A DNA stretch of 64,000 bases, taken from Pseudomonadota bacterium (GTDB lineage: Bacteria; Pseudomonadota; Gammaproteobacteria; Pseudomonadales; Oceanobacteraceae). Of the stretch, positions 26,802 through 35,901 are shown piece by piece; position 1 is the stretch's first letter; each line of letters starts with the position of its first letter. A model generated the notes under the pieces. It saw only the letters and a program-made list of their open reading frames with translations. It had not been told where the DNA came from and did not search any database. The stretch is from the NCBI GenBank assembly GCA_030145845.1, contig JAIXHJ010000001.1:434001-498000 (forward strand), written 5' to 3'. The position numbers and the translations under genes are program-made.

Positions 26802-27794
26802 ATGCCTTCATCAATAAAAGATAAAAACAACGACGCTGAGCCGGAATACCGCGAATTACAGCGCCGCCTGCGTGACCGGCTGGTGAAGGAACGCGGAGTG
26901 CGGGTGGATATTGATGATGTCCTGCGCGAAGAACGTTCGGTATGGCGCGTCCTGTTTGATAATTCCAGAGACGGTATTGTGGTGATCAATACCAAAGGTG
27001 AAGTGGTGGATGCCAATCCAGCGTTCGCCCGCATGCTTGGTTATCCGTTGCAGGAAATATACGGCCTCAGTGTCTGGGACTGGGATGCCGAATTTGACCG
27101 GCAACATATCCTCGGGCTGCTGGCCGAAGTGGAAGGTGAGGGTACTTATTTTGAAACCCGCCACCGGCGTAAGGACGGCAGTGTATTTGATGTTGAACTC
27201 AGTAACAGCAGTGTTATTTTTACCGGCGAAAAACTGGTGTTCAGTATTGGCCGTGATGTTTCTGAACGGAAGGAAAATGAGCGTCTGATGCGCCAACTGG
27301 TCAGTACCGATGCACTCACTGGCCTGCTCAACCGGCGTGAATTATCTGACCGGCTGAGCCAGGAGCTGGAACGGTTGCGGCGTTCGCCGGGTCATCTTTC
27401 CCTGATCCTGTTTGATATCGATTTCTTCAAAAAAATAAATGACCGCTTCGGTCATGCTGCCGGCGATCAGGCGCTGATCCGGGTCTCCCGCAGTGCTCAC
27501 AACCTCATCCGCTCAACCGACAGTCTGGCGCGCTGGGGCGGCGAAGAGTTTCTGCTGCTGCTGCCGGATACCGATCTGACTGCAGCTCTGGCGGTGGCCG
27601 AAAAAATACGCAGCGCCATTGAACGGTCAGCAGCGGATTCTGATACCGCGGTAACCGCCAGCTTTGGTGTAACCCAGGCCTTGCCCGGCGATAAGTCGAC
27701 CTCCTTTATCCGCCGTGCCGATCAGGCGATGTATGAAGCCAAGCGTGCCGGCCGCAACTGTGTGCGGTCGGTGGCAGCAGACAGCAAGTGCTGA
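26802..27794 (+). CDS. PAS-GGDEF diguanylate cyclase
   Basis: 330 residues. An N-terminal charged helix, a PAS domain (about 45-160: LFDNSRDGIVVINTKGEVVD, TRHRRKDGSVFDVEL, then the PAC end VSERKENE) and a GGDEF domain with an intact GGEEF (246-250) and an RxxD inhibitory site (RSTD, 237-240) exactly five residues before it. An active, product-inhibited c-di-GMP synthase is therefore expected. No transmembrane segment, so cytoplasmic. The ATG at 26802 is preferred over a TTG two codons earlier; no clear Shine-Dalgarno is present, hinting at weak or regulated translation. Confidence 0.93.
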   Translation: MPSSIKDKNNDAEPEYRELQRRLRDRLVKERGVRVDIDDVLREERSVWRVLFDNSRDGIVVINTKGEVVDANPAFARMLGYPLQEIYGLSVWDWDAEFDRQHILGLLAEVEGEGTYFETRHRRKDGSVFDVELSNSSVIFTGEKLVFSIGRDVSERKENERLMRQLVSTDALTGLLNRRELSDRLSQELERLRRSPGHLSLILFDIDFFKKINDRFGHAAGDQALIRVSRSAHNLIRSTDSLARWGGEEFLLLLPDTDLTAALAVAEKIRSAIERSAADSDTAVTASFGVTQALPGDKSTSFIRRADQAMYEAKRAGRNCVRSVAADSKC

Positions 27795-27933
27795 TTCTCC
27801 GGTTAACAGTTATACCGTTATCTTTTATTGCTCTCTTTGTGCACTGATATTCTTTGTTCGCTCAGCTGTGGTTAATTAACCCGGCAGCAGCAGCGATAAT
27901 GCTGCTTTGTCATTCAAACAATCGGAGCAGTAC

Positions 27934-28968
27934 ATGGAAAAACGACGTCTTGGTGACAGTGATCTGATGGTCACCAAACTTTGTCTGGGAACCATGACCT
28001 GGGGTGAGCAGAACAGCGAAGCGGAAGCTCACCAACAGATGGACTACGCACTGGCGCGGGGCATTAATTTCTTTGATACCGCGGAGATGTATCCGGTGCC
28101 ACCCCGGGCTGAAACCCAGGGTCGTACTGAACAGTATATCGGCAGCTGGTTTGCTGCCCGGGGTAACCGCGATCAGGTGATACTGGCGACCAAGGTGGCT
28201 GGTCCGAACCGGGCCATGGAATATATCCGCCAGGGGCCTGAATTTACCCGTGCTCAGATCCGCGCGGCCCTGGAGGCGAGTCTGCAGCGCCTGCAGACTG
28301 ATTATGTCGACCTGTATCAGCTGCACTGGCCATCGCGTATGACCAATTATTTTGGCCAGTTGGGTTATGTGCATCAGGGCGATGAGGGCGTACCCTTCGA
28401 AGAAACCATCGGCGCACTGGTGGAACTGATTGAGGAAGGTAAAATCCGCCATTATGGCCTGTCCAACGAAACCCCGTGGGGCACGATGAAAATTCTGCAG
28501 TTGTGTGAGCAGAAAGGCTGGCCGAAACCCGTCAGTATTCAGAATCCGTATAACCTGCTGAACCGCAGTTATGAGGTTGGTATGGCGGAAGTGTCACACC
28601 GTGAAAATATTGGCCTGCTGGCGTATTCGCCAATGGCTTTCGGTGTGCTGAGCGGCAAATTCCTTAATGGTCAGCGTCCGGCCGGAGCGCGTGTTTCCCT
28701 GTTTCCACGCTTCAGCCGTTACAGTCAGCCCCATGTTGATGAGGTGGTGCAGAAGTATGTGGCTGTCGCGCAGGCGGCGGGCATCACGCCTGCAGCGATG
28801 TCACTGGCGTTTGTAACCCAGCAGCCGTTCGTGACCTCCAATATTATTGGTGCGACCACGCTGGAACAGCTGGAAGAAAATATCAACACGGCTGAGTTGG
28901 TTCTCAATACTGAGGTGCTGCAGCAGCTGGATGATATTCACCGCGTGCATTCCAATCCCTGCCCGTAA
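27934..28968 (+). CDS. tas: NADP(H)-dependent aldo-keto reductase (Tas-like)
   Basis: 344 residues, one TIM barrel. The N-terminus LCLGTMTWGEQNSEAEAH and FDTAEMYPVPPRAETQG closely match E. coli Tas. Catalytic Asp/Tyr lie in NFFDTAEMY, Lys in ATKVAG and His in LYQLHWPSR. The start MEKRRLGDSDL follows CGGAGCAG. Function: reduction of a carbonyl substrate with NADPH, true substrate unknown. It is convergent with the flavoprotein gene 15 bases away; a small TGCCC/GGGCA hairpin spans its stop codon. Confidence 0.93.
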   Translation: MEKRRLGDSDLMVTKLCLGTMTWGEQNSEAEAHQQMDYALARGINFFDTAEMYPVPPRAETQGRTEQYIGSWFAARGNRDQVILATKVAGPNRAMEYIRQGPEFTRAQIRAALEASLQRLQTDYVDLYQLHWPSRMTNYFGQLGYVHQGDEGVPFEETIGALVELIEEGKIRHYGLSNETPWGTMKILQLCEQKGWPKPVSIQNPYNLLNRSYEVGMAEVSHRENIGLLAYSPMAFGVLSGKFLNGQRPAGARVSLFPRFSRYSQPHVDEVVQKYVAVAQAAGITPAAMSLAFVTQQPFVTSNIIGATTLEQLEENINTAELVLNTEVLQQLDDIHRVHSNPCP

Positions 28969-28983
28969 GGGCATTGCAGGCTG

Positions 28984-30258
28984 TCAGCCCGTCTTGCCTG
29001 CCGCCAGCCATTCAACCAGCCGGCGGCCGGCGCGGTGGCCAGTGGCAAAACAGGCGGTCAGCAGATAACCGCCGGTCGGTGCTTCCCAGTCCAGCATTTC
29101 GCCAGCGACAAATACTCCCGGTAATTGTTTCAGCATCAGGCTGTCATCGACCTCGCTGAAGGCGACACCGCCAGCGCAGCTGATGGCTTCGGCGACGGGC
29201 CGGGTTGCACTTGCCAGAGGCAGTGGCATGGCTTTCAGACAGGCGGCGACGGCCACCGGGTCTTCATTGTTCAGCGTCGGGCAGCATTCTTTCAGCAGGG
29301 CATTGGTCACGGCCGGCAGATTCAGCTTTTTCCGCAGCACATTGGCAAAGCTCATGCCCTTTCTGGGCTGAGCCAGTCTGCTCTGAATCCTGCTTATATC
29401 ACTGTGTGGCAGCCAGTCCAGATACAGGCGGGCATTTTCCGGCTGCTGCAGAATGCATTCCCGCAGCGGCGCGCTGAGGGCATAAATCAGGCTGCCCTCG
29501 ACGCCATAGTCTGACAGCACAAATTCACCGATGCGGCTTTCGTGGCTGCCATCAATACCGGTAATGCTCAGGCGTACCTGCTTAAGGGGCGTGCCGGCAA
29601 AGCGCTGGCGGATAAAGTCGCTCCAGGGCAGTTCGAAGCCGCAGTTACTGGCTTTTATTGGCTTGCAGGTAATGCCTTCGGCGGCCAGCAGGCTGACCCA
29701 GCTGCCGTCACTGCCTAGGCGTGGCCAGCTGGCACCGCCGAGGGCCAGAACAGCAGCATCGAACTCCCTCAACAGGTCACCATTCGGCGACTGAAAATGC
29801 CACTGGCGCCGGCCCTCGTCGGTTTGCCAGCCCAGCCAGCGGTGACGTGGGTGAAAGATGACCCCACTGGTTTTTAATCGCTGCAACCAGGTCCGCAACA
29901 GGGGAGCGGCTTTCATGTCTCTGGGGAAAACCCGGCCGGAGGTGCCGGTAAAGGTTTCAATGCCGAGACCATGAATCCACTGACGCAGCGCCTGCGGCGG
30001 AAATTCATCCAGTGCCGGGCGCAGCAAAGGGGTGGCTTCACGGTAACGCAGTACAAACTGCTCATACTCTTCGGCATGGGTGATGTTCATACCACCGACG
30101 CCGGCCAGCAGAAACTTACGCGCCACACTGGGCATGGCATCAAATACTTCAACGCGGCAGCCGGCGGCGGCAATCTGTTCCGCAGTCATCAGCCCGGCAG
30201 GGCCGGCCCCGATTACGGCGACACAGGGCTGGCCGTTGTTGCGGTAATGCTCAGTCAT
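28984..30258 (-). CDS. HI0933/YhiN-type FAD-dependent oxidoreductase
   Basis: 424 residues. N-terminal dinucleotide-binding motif VIGAGPAGLMTAEQ, then KFLLAGVGGMNITHAE and GRVFPRDMKA, the HI0933-family signatures, and a C-terminal FAD motif around GVFVAGEMLDWEAPTGGY. This fits the TIGR03862-type flavoprotein group; the reaction is unknown. The ATG at 30258 overlaps the end of the MATE gene by 8 bases, so the two form a transcription unit. Confidence 0.88.
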   Translation of the reverse strand: MTEHYRNNGQPCVAVIGAGPAGLMTAEQIAAAGCRVEVFDAMPSVARKFLLAGVGGMNITHAEEYEQFVLRYREATPLLRPALDEFPPQALRQWIHGLGIETFTGTSGRVFPRDMKAAPLLRTWLQRLKTSGVIFHPRHRWLGWQTDEGRRQWHFQSPNGDLLREFDAAVLALGGASWPRLGSDGSWVSLLAAEGITCKPIKASNCGFELPWSDFIRQRFAGTPLKQVRLSITGIDGSHESRIGEFVLSDYGVEGSLIYALSAPLRECILQQPENARLYLDWLPHSDISRIQSRLAQPRKGMSFANVLRKKLNLPAVTNALLKECCPTLNNEDPVAVAACLKAMPLPLASATRPVAEAISCAGGVAFSEVDDSLMLKQLPGVFVAGEMLDWEAPTGGYLLTACFATGHRAGRRLVEWLAAGKTG

Positions 30259-31621
30259 GGGCGAAGCCACTGGTCTGAGGGGTTTTCTGCTGGCGTCCGC
30301 TGACGCTGTACAGACGGTAACTTAACAGGGCGGCAGCGACGCTCAGGCCAATGATCAGCCCGATCCAGAACCCTTCTGCGCCCATCGGCTCAGGGGCCTT
30401 AAAGGCCAGCCAGTAACCCAGGCCCATGCCGACCAGCCAGTAGGCGACAAAGGTAATGATCATCACGGCCAGGGTGTCTTTATAGCCACGCAGGGCACCG
30501 GCGGCGGCGACCTGAGTAGCGTCTGAAATCTGGAAGACGGCGGCAAACAGCATGAGTGTACTGGCCACGGCGACCACGGCCTGATCCGGGGTGTAGAGTG
30601 CGGCCAGATCATGGGAAAAGAGCAGCATCAGCATGGCATTCAGCAGGGCAAAGGCCAGATTGATGATAACCCCCAGCCAGGCGGTACGGCGGGCCCGTTC
30701 GTGCTCACCGGCCCCCAGCCAGTGGCCGACGCGTACGCTGAGCGCCATGCCGACACTCAACGGGATCATAAAGGTAATGGAGGTCAGGTTAATGGCGACC
30801 TGATGCCCGGCAACAATGGTCGGGCCCAGTTCGGTCAGAAACAGGGCGATGGCGGTGAACAGGCTCACTTCAAAGAAGATGGCGATGCCGATGGGGACGC
30901 CAATCTGCACGATTTCCCTGACCTGAGCGGTGGCCGGACGCAGTACCGTCTGCAGCAATGGATACCCCTCAGGCAGGCGGTGACGGCGGGTATTGTAGGC
31001 CATGGCGACGGCCATGCCGGTAAAGACGATGGTACTGCCGATGCCGCAGCCGACACCGCCCAGTTCCGGCATACCGAACCAGCCATAAACAAAAACGGCG
31101 TTTACCGGGATGTTGGCCAGCAGGCCGGCCAGCATGATGCGGGTAACCTGGGCGGCCTGATTCTGGGCTTCGGCGTAAAAACGGTAGGCCAGAAAAATAC
31201 CGGCAGCCGGCATGCCGACAGCAATGGCCAGTGTGTAATCTGCCGCAATGCGGGCGGTAACCGGATCATCGACAATCACGGGCAGCAGGGCAGCACCGCC
31301 CCAGAGCAGACAACCGGCCATGATTCCGAGTACAATACCGGTCCGCAGGGCCGCCGCCAGCAGAACCGGCAGCTGGTCCTGTTTCTGAGCAGCCGCCAGC
31401 CCGGACACCAGAGGTGACAGGGCAACCAGAACCCCGGCCAGAAACAGCCATACCGGCAGCCACAGACTGGTGCCGATGGCCACCGCCGCCAGATCCCGGG
31501 TGCTGACATAGCCGGACATCAGCGTATCGACGGTGCCCATGCCCACCTGGGCCAGCTGGGTCGCCAGAATCGGAATGATCAGTTTTAGCAGGGCTCTGGT
31601 TTCCTGAGCTTTAAATGGCAT
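30251..31621 (-). CDS. MATE-family multidrug efflux transporter (NorM-like)
   Basis: 456 residues with about twelve hydrophobic segments in two homologous halves. The N-terminus LLKLIIPILATQLAQVGMGTVDTLMSG is typical of the NorM branch. Exports cationic drugs by Na+ or H+ antiport (family knowledge). It lies upstream of and overlaps the flavoprotein gene; a functional link between them is not evident. The upstream 183 bp to the divergent epmC must hold both promoters; nothing specific was recognised. Confidence 0.93.
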   Translation of the reverse strand: MPFKAQETRALLKLIIPILATQLAQVGMGTVDTLMSGYVSTRDLAAVAIGTSLWLPVWLFLAGVLVALSPLVSGLAAAQKQDQLPVLLAAALRTGIVLGIMAGCLLWGGAALLPVIVDDPVTARIAADYTLAIAVGMPAAGIFLAYRFYAEAQNQAAQVTRIMLAGLLANIPVNAVFVYGWFGMPELGGVGCGIGSTIVFTGMAVAMAYNTRRHRLPEGYPLLQTVLRPATAQVREIVQIGVPIGIAIFFEVSLFTAIALFLTELGPTIVAGHQVAINLTSITFMIPLSVGMALSVRVGHWLGAGEHERARRTAWLGVIINLAFALLNAMLMLLFSHDLAALYTPDQAVVAVASTLMLFAAVFQISDATQVAAAGALRGYKDTLAVMIITFVAYWLVGMGLGYWLAFKAPEPMGAEGFWIGLIIGLSVAAALLSYRLYSVSGRQQKTPQTSGFAHD

Positions 31622-31804
31622 ACAGCAGTTATCCGGGCCGGTTCAGGCTGAACGGCTTATATCAGATGTTATAAAAAAGGGGTTAGTCGCAGCAGAGCGT
31701 CCGTTCAGCCGGAGGCGCTGTTGAGAGGGCGCTCATTCTGCCTGTAAACCTCAGTTCAGACCAGCGTTGCTGAGCAAATTCAGCAGCCGGAATATGCAGT
31801 TTTT

Positions 31805-32374
31805 ATGAATTCAGCGGCAGCCACGACAAAATTACGTATCGACGACATTATCAGCCTGTTCAACGGGCTGTTTCTGCCGACTGAAAATACCTGCCTGATC
31901 GCCGGTGATGATGAGCCCATTTATCTGCCGGCGGATGATGACAACCCTCACCACCGGCTGATTTTTGCGCACGGCTTTTATGAATCAGCCCTGCATGAGA
32001 TCAGCCACTGGTGTATCGCCGGTAAGGCGCGCCGGCAGTTGGTGGATTTCGGCTACTGGTATGAACCGGATGGCCGCAGCGCTGAGCGCCAGCGGGCGTT
32101 CGAGCAGGTTGAGGTGCGCCCGCAGGCGGTTGAATGGTTGTTGTCGGAAGCCTGTGGCCGGCGTTTTTATGTCAGTACCGATAATCTGAGTGCCAGCCCG
32201 GAGGTGGTGGAAGCCGGGCTGGCACGTTTCCGTCAGGCGGTGGCCGCCCAGGCACACGTCTATCTCAGGGACGGTCTGCCAGCCCGGGCGGAAGTATTAA
32301 AAAATGCGCTGTTGGATTATTATCAGCGCCATGAATCCTTTGGCGCCTGCGAATTCGCGCCGGAAAATATATAA
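31805..32374 (+). CDS. epmC: Elongation factor P hydroxylase
   Basis: 189 residues, very close to E. coli EpmC (YfcM): GDDEPIYLPADD, IFAHGFYESALHEISHWCIAGKAR (split here by the HEISH metal-binding motif, about residues 62-66) and LVDFGYWYEPDGR. EpmC hydroxylates the beta-lysyl-lysine of EF-P after EpmA/EpmB action. epmA and epmB are not in this window. It precedes the RhlB helicase gene by 12 bases. Confidence 0.95.
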   Translation: MNSAAATTKLRIDDIISLFNGLFLPTENTCLIAGDDEPIYLPADDDNPHHRLIFAHGFYESALHEISHWCIAGKARRQLVDFGYWYEPDGRSAERQRAFEQVEVRPQAVEWLLSEACGRRFYVSTDNLSASPEVVEAGLARFRQAVAAQAHVYLRDGLPARAEVLKNALLDYYQRHESFGACEFAPENI

Positions 32375-32386
32375 ACGGAGTCACGT

Positions 32387-33781
32387 TTGCTTAAAAAATT
32401 ACTGAAGGCGGTGGCAGGTAAACAGGAGGCGCCGGCTGCGCCGTCGAACCCCGCCGGGAATAAACAACAGGCCGGCAGCAAAGCCGGAAAACAGCCGAAT
32501 AAACCCGCCCGCGATACGCATAAAGCGCCGAAAGGCAGCCATAATGCCGAGGCTAAGAAAAAGCAGCCGCGTAAACCCGCTGCCGCTAAGGTGGAAAAGG
32601 AAGAACCCTGGTCACTGGCCGATTTTCAGGTAGCGGAAGAAGCGGGCAAAACCCGTTTCCACGATCTGGGTCTGCCGGACAGCGTAATGCGCGGCATCCA
32701 TAAACTGGGCTTTTCCTACTGCACACCGATTCAGGCAGAAACCCTGCCGGCGGCTCTGCGTGGCCGCGATACCATTGGTCAGGCGCAGACCGGTACCGGT
32801 AAATCCGCCGCGTTTCTGCTGACCATTCTCAACCGCCTGCTGAGTGATGTGCCGGAAGAGCGCTTTGCTTCTGAGCCCCGTGCTCTGGTGATCGCGCCGA
32901 CGCGTGAACTGGCCCTGCAGATCGGTAAGGACGCAGAAGGTCTGGCCCGTTATACCGGTCTCAATATCGTTACCGTAGTTGGCGGTATGGATTATGAGAA
33001 ACAACGTAAACAGCTGCGCAATCATGTGGTGGATGTTCTGGTGGCGACACCGGGACGTCTGATCGACTTTATGCGCAGTGAAGATGTGTTTCTCGATCAG
33101 GTTGAAGTGCTGGTACTGGATGAAGCGGACCGCATGCTGGATATGGGCTTTATCCCGGATGTGCGCCGTATCGTGCGTGCCACGCCGGCCCGCGAATACC
33201 GTCAGACGCTGCTGTTCTCAGCCACCTTCAATTACGACGTGCGCATCCTGATTGACCAGTGGACTCAGGACCCGCTGGAGGTGGTGATTGAGCCGGAGCA
33301 GGTGGCCACCGATCGTGTGGAGCAGCGCTGCTACCTGATTGCCGACAGCGATAAGTACAAACTGCTGGAAAAAGTGCTGGCAGAAGAAAAACCTGAACGC
33401 AGCATTATCTTCGCCAACCGCCGCGACCTGACCCGTAACCTGTGTGACAAGCTCAATAAGAATGGTCACAAAGCGGTGCTGCTGTCCGGTGAAGTCAGCC
33501 AGGACAAACGCATCAAAACGCTGGAGCGTTTCCGTGAAGGTAAGGTCACGATCATGGTGGCCACCGATGTGGCCGGCCGTGGTATTCACGTGGACGGCGT
33601 CAGTCATGTGATCAACTACACGCTGCCGGAAGACCCGGAAGATTACGTACACCGTATCGGCCGTACCGGGCGTGCCGGTGCCAAAGGCGTGTCCATCAGT
33701 TTCATCTCCGAAGATGATGCCTTCGTGCTGCCGGATCTGGAGAAATACCTCGGCATGAAGCTGGAACTGACCCAGCCCTGA
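32387..33781 (+). CDS. rhlB: DEAD-box ATP-dependent RNA helicase (RhlB-like)
   Basis: 464 residues. A basic Lys/Pro/Ala-rich tail (1-75) leads into a DEAD-box core: Q motif with [22 protein letters not shown] (motif I), [13 protein letters not shown] (II), LLFSATF (III), [12 protein letters not shown] (V) and [10 protein letters not shown] (VI). It lacks a long C-terminal extension. RhlB works in the RNA degradosome in E. coli; the N-terminal rather than C-terminal basic tail is typical of the Pseudomonas-type RhlB. The start is a TTG placed 7 bases after ACGGAG; the next in-frame ATG lies deep inside the domain and is excluded. Confidence 0.92.
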   Translation: MLKKLLKAVAGKQEAPAAPSNPAGNKQQAGSKAGKQPNKPARDTHKAPKGSHNAEAKKKQPRKPAAAKVEKEEPWSLADFQVAEEAGKTRFHDLGLPDSVMRGIHKLGFSYCTPIQAETLPAALRGRDTIGQAQTGTGKSAAFLLTILNRLLSDVPEERFASEPRALVIAPTRELALQIGKDAEGLARYTGLNIVTVVGGMDYEKQRKQLRNHVVDVLVATPGRLIDFMRSEDVFLDQVEVLVLDEADRMLDMGFIPDVRRIVRATPAREYRQTLLFSATFNYDVRILIDQWTQDPLEVVIEPEQVATDRVEQRCYLIADSDKYKLLEKVLAEEKPERSIIFANRRDLTRNLCDKLNKNGHKAVLLSGEVSQDKRIKTLERFREGKVTIMVATDVAGRGIHVDGVSHVINYTLPEDPEDYVHRIGRTGRAGAKGVSISFISEDDAFVLPDLEKYLGMKLELTQP

Positions 33782-33798
33782 GCCCGGCGGAAGAGAGG

Positions 33799-34299
33799 GT
33801 GAGACTGCGGAGCGGATTGCTGCTGTTAATACTGTTGTTGCCGTTACCGGCCAGCGCCGGAGCGGTGACGCCACAGTGGGTGGAGCAGTATCTGCGTGAG
33901 TCGGGTTCGGAGCTGCTGCACGGCAGTGAAGACGACCATGTGCTGTCACTCTATTATTTCGGCAGCGCCGCTGGCGTGACGCTGATGGGGCTGGAGCGGG
34001 TGCGTGGTGATGATTACACCCAGTATTTCACTCTGATGCTGTTCCGCGGGCGGCAGCTGCTGGGTTACTACCGCGATGTACTGAGTTTTCCCGCCGCGGT
34101 CAGCCAGGACGGCCACATCACCTTTCCGCGTGGCATTCGCACGGATACCCTGGCTGACGGTTCGGCTTTCAGTATCGCCGGCGATGTCCATTTCCCGTTG
34201 TGCCAGACCAGCGGCGCCAGCCGGCGCTGCGTGCCCTTTACCCCGGTTAATCCTGTCCCTGTTGTCCCTGAAACATCGCATTCTCAGTCAGGCGGCTGA
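33799..34299 (+). CDS. Secreted protein of unknown function
   Basis: 166 residues with a clear Sec signal peptide (LLLLILLLPLPASAGA, cleavage after ASA near residue 20). The mature part has no motif I recognise; it holds two cysteines far apart near the C-terminus (LCQTSGASRRC). It starts at GTG 33799 after GGAAGAGAGG, 17 bases downstream of rhlB, so it may be read with it. The last 53 bases overlap the convergent hydrolase gene. Confidence 0.7.
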   Translation: MRLRSGLLLLILLLPLPASAGAVTPQWVEQYLRESGSELLHGSEDDHVLSLYYFGSAAGVTLMGLERVRGDDYTQYFTLMLFRGRQLLGYYRDVLSFPAAVSQDGHITFPRGIRTDTLADGSAFSIAGDVHFPLCQTSGASRRCVPFTPVNPVPVVPETSHSQSGG

Positions 34300-35038
34300 T
34301 CAGCCACTGCGGATCGTCCAGCGGCAGATCATGACCGGCGGCGGGATGACTGTGCAGCGGTTTCTGCCAGCGCCGGGCAATACGCCGGGTGCAGGCGGCG
34401 CTGACCAGCCGGTCGCACTGACTGCTGTAGCAGAAGACCTGATCAGTGGGTGCCTGCAGCGGGCCACGGTAACGGCTGGCCGACAGCAGCTGGGTCAGGG
34501 CATTGCGCCATCCGAGTGGGTGCTGGCGGGCAAAGGCTTCCCAGCCCGGCAGAATGGCACTGATGTCTGTCATATTGGTGGTCCAGCGCAGGATGGCACG
34601 CTCCCGTGATGACGGTGGCAGGCCGTTTCTGAGCAGGCTGAGCAGGGCGGGCAGACGCATTCTCTGCCAGGGCAGGGATAGATTGGCAAAGCTGGTATTG
34701 ATCAGATGCAGGGCGTGGATTTCATCCGGGTAACAGCGCGCCCATTCGCTGGCGATCATGGCTCCCATGGACACAGCCACCAGCGTGAAGCGTGTCTGCT
34801 GTGGATAAGCGCCGGCAAGCTGCAGCTGTTGGCGGATATCTTCCATCATGGCGTGAATGCCGTTGGGAGTGTCTTCCTGCCAGCGCTCACCGTTGCCGGC
34901 CAGTTCCGGCAGCCACAGACGGCAGCCGGGTTGATGTTGCTGCAGTGCGGCTTCCAGCAAGGCCGGGAAACCGCCCCAGTGAAAGCGGCTGCGGATCAGG
35001 CCGCGGATCAGAATCCAGTGCTGAGGCTGAGTATCCAT
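34247..35038 (-). CDS. Alpha/beta-fold hydrolase
   Basis: 263 residues. The nucleophile elbow is AVSMGAM (Ser in a A-x-S-x-G variant), with candidate acid in SSQCDRLVS and catalytic His in AAGHDLPLDDP near the C-terminus: an intact Ser-Asp-His triad in the right order. N-terminal HWILIRGLIRSRFHWGGF holds the oxyanion-region strand. Substrate unknown. It sits 20 bases after the porin-like gene on the same strand, so it may be transcribed with it. Confidence 0.85.
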   Translation of the reverse strand: MDTQPQHWILIRGLIRSRFHWGGFPALLEAALQQHQPGCRLWLPELAGNGERWQEDTPNGIHAMMEDIRQQLQLAGAYPQQTRFTLVAVSMGAMIASEWARCYPDEIHALHLINTSFANLSLPWQRMRLPALLSLLRNGLPPSSRERAILRWTTNMTDISAILPGWEAFARQHPLGWRNALTQLLSASRYRGPLQAPTDQVFCYSSQCDRLVSAACTRRIARRWQKPLHSHPAAGHDLPLDDPQWLISRLTENAMFQGQQGQD

Positions 35039-35058
35039 ACCGGCCCGCCTGTGTCGGT

Positions 35059-35796
35059 TTACCAGAGATTAAAGTAGCGGTGTACACCGGCCTGAATAAT
35101 GGTGCCGGCATCGTACTCGCTGGTGAGGTTGGTACGGCTCAGGGTAAAACGGAAATCCCATGGCCCATAGCTGCGGTCGAGACCAACGCGGAAATGGAAG
35201 TAGCTGTCGCGCTCGGTGTCTTCGTTATAGTTGAAGTCATTGTCATCTACTTCCAGCCAGCGGTGCTGAGCGAGATAAAATTCCAGCGAGAACTCACTCA
35301 ACTGCCAGGTGTATGACGCTTCGAGGCTGCGTTTGGCAAAGCCGGTGCCGATAAAATCATCGGTCTGACGCCAGCCGAGGGTCAGCGAGTCATCGATCAG
35401 CAGGCGCAGTCCGCCCTCGGTATAGGCCTGATGGTTGACCTCCGGATCGCCGCTCCAGGTGTAACGGGTCAGACTGAGGTCAGCGGCCAGCCAGTTGAAC
35501 ACCGGCAGGTAAACACCGGCAAAGGCATCGTTTTCCAGATCGGCGCTTTCATCCTGACGGTCTGTGGTGCTGCGGCGATCAATGGTGGAACTCCAGGCGC
35601 CGAGATAAAAACCACTGTTGTGCTCGTAGGTGAGTCCGGCCTGCAGGGCCGGATTGCCGCTGCTTTCGCTGATACCATCACGGACGTATTCGGTAACGAT
35701 ACCCAGATTGGCATTGAGTTCTGCCATGGCCTGCGGCGCGCTGATCAGAGTGGCGGCCAGTGCGGCGGAGCGGATGACGGTGCGTGCTGATGACAT
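35059..35796 (-). CDS. TorF-family putative outer-membrane porin
   Basis: 245 residues with a signal peptide ending at APQAMA (about residue 25). The mature protein is rich in alternating aromatic strands and ends in aromatic FNLW, as expected of an outer-membrane beta barrel. LGIVTEYVRDGISESSGNPALQ is the recognisable N-terminal TorF-type segment (positions about 30-51). The start MSSARTVIR follows GGAAAG; the in-frame ATG at 35859 would bury the signal peptide. Confidence 0.82.
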   Translation of the reverse strand: MSSARTVIRSAALAATLISAPQAMAELNANLGIVTEYVRDGISESSGNPALQAGLTYEHNSGFYLGAWSSTIDRRSTTDRQDESADLENDAFAGVYLPVFNWLAADLSLTRYTWSGDPEVNHQAYTEGGLRLLIDDSLTLGWRQTDDFIGTGFAKRSLEASYTWQLSEFSLEFYLAQHRWLEVDDNDFNYNEDTERDSYFHFRVGLDRSYGPWDFRFTLSRTNLTSEYDAGTIIQAGVHRYFNLW

Positions 35797-35857
35797 GAAG
35801 TACTGCTTTCCGTAATCGGTCAAAGGAAAAATAAAGGCCGCTATCATACGATGTTTC

Positions 35858-35886
35858 ACTGCGGCTGTGGTCCCTTTGGCCGCAGT
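35858..35886. repeat. 8-bp inverted repeat between porin and carboxypeptidase genes
   Basis: ACTGCGGC (35858-35865) and GCCGCAGT (35879-35886) form a perfect stem with a 13-base loop, 16 bases past the carboxypeptidase stop. Neither strand has a following T-run, so it is more a stabilising or rho-assisted hairpin than a classical terminator. Confidence 0.5.
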
Positions 35887-35901
35887 AAAGGCAAAAAGTT
35901 T

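Noticed and set aside
27795-27933. Terminator after the PAS-GGDEF gene
   Set aside because: Only a weak 4-bp CGGT/ACCG pairing was visible; no convincing stem with T-run.
28960-28973. TGCCC/GGGCA hairpin across the tas stop codon as terminator
   Set aside because: Only a 5-bp stem and no T-run follows on either strand.
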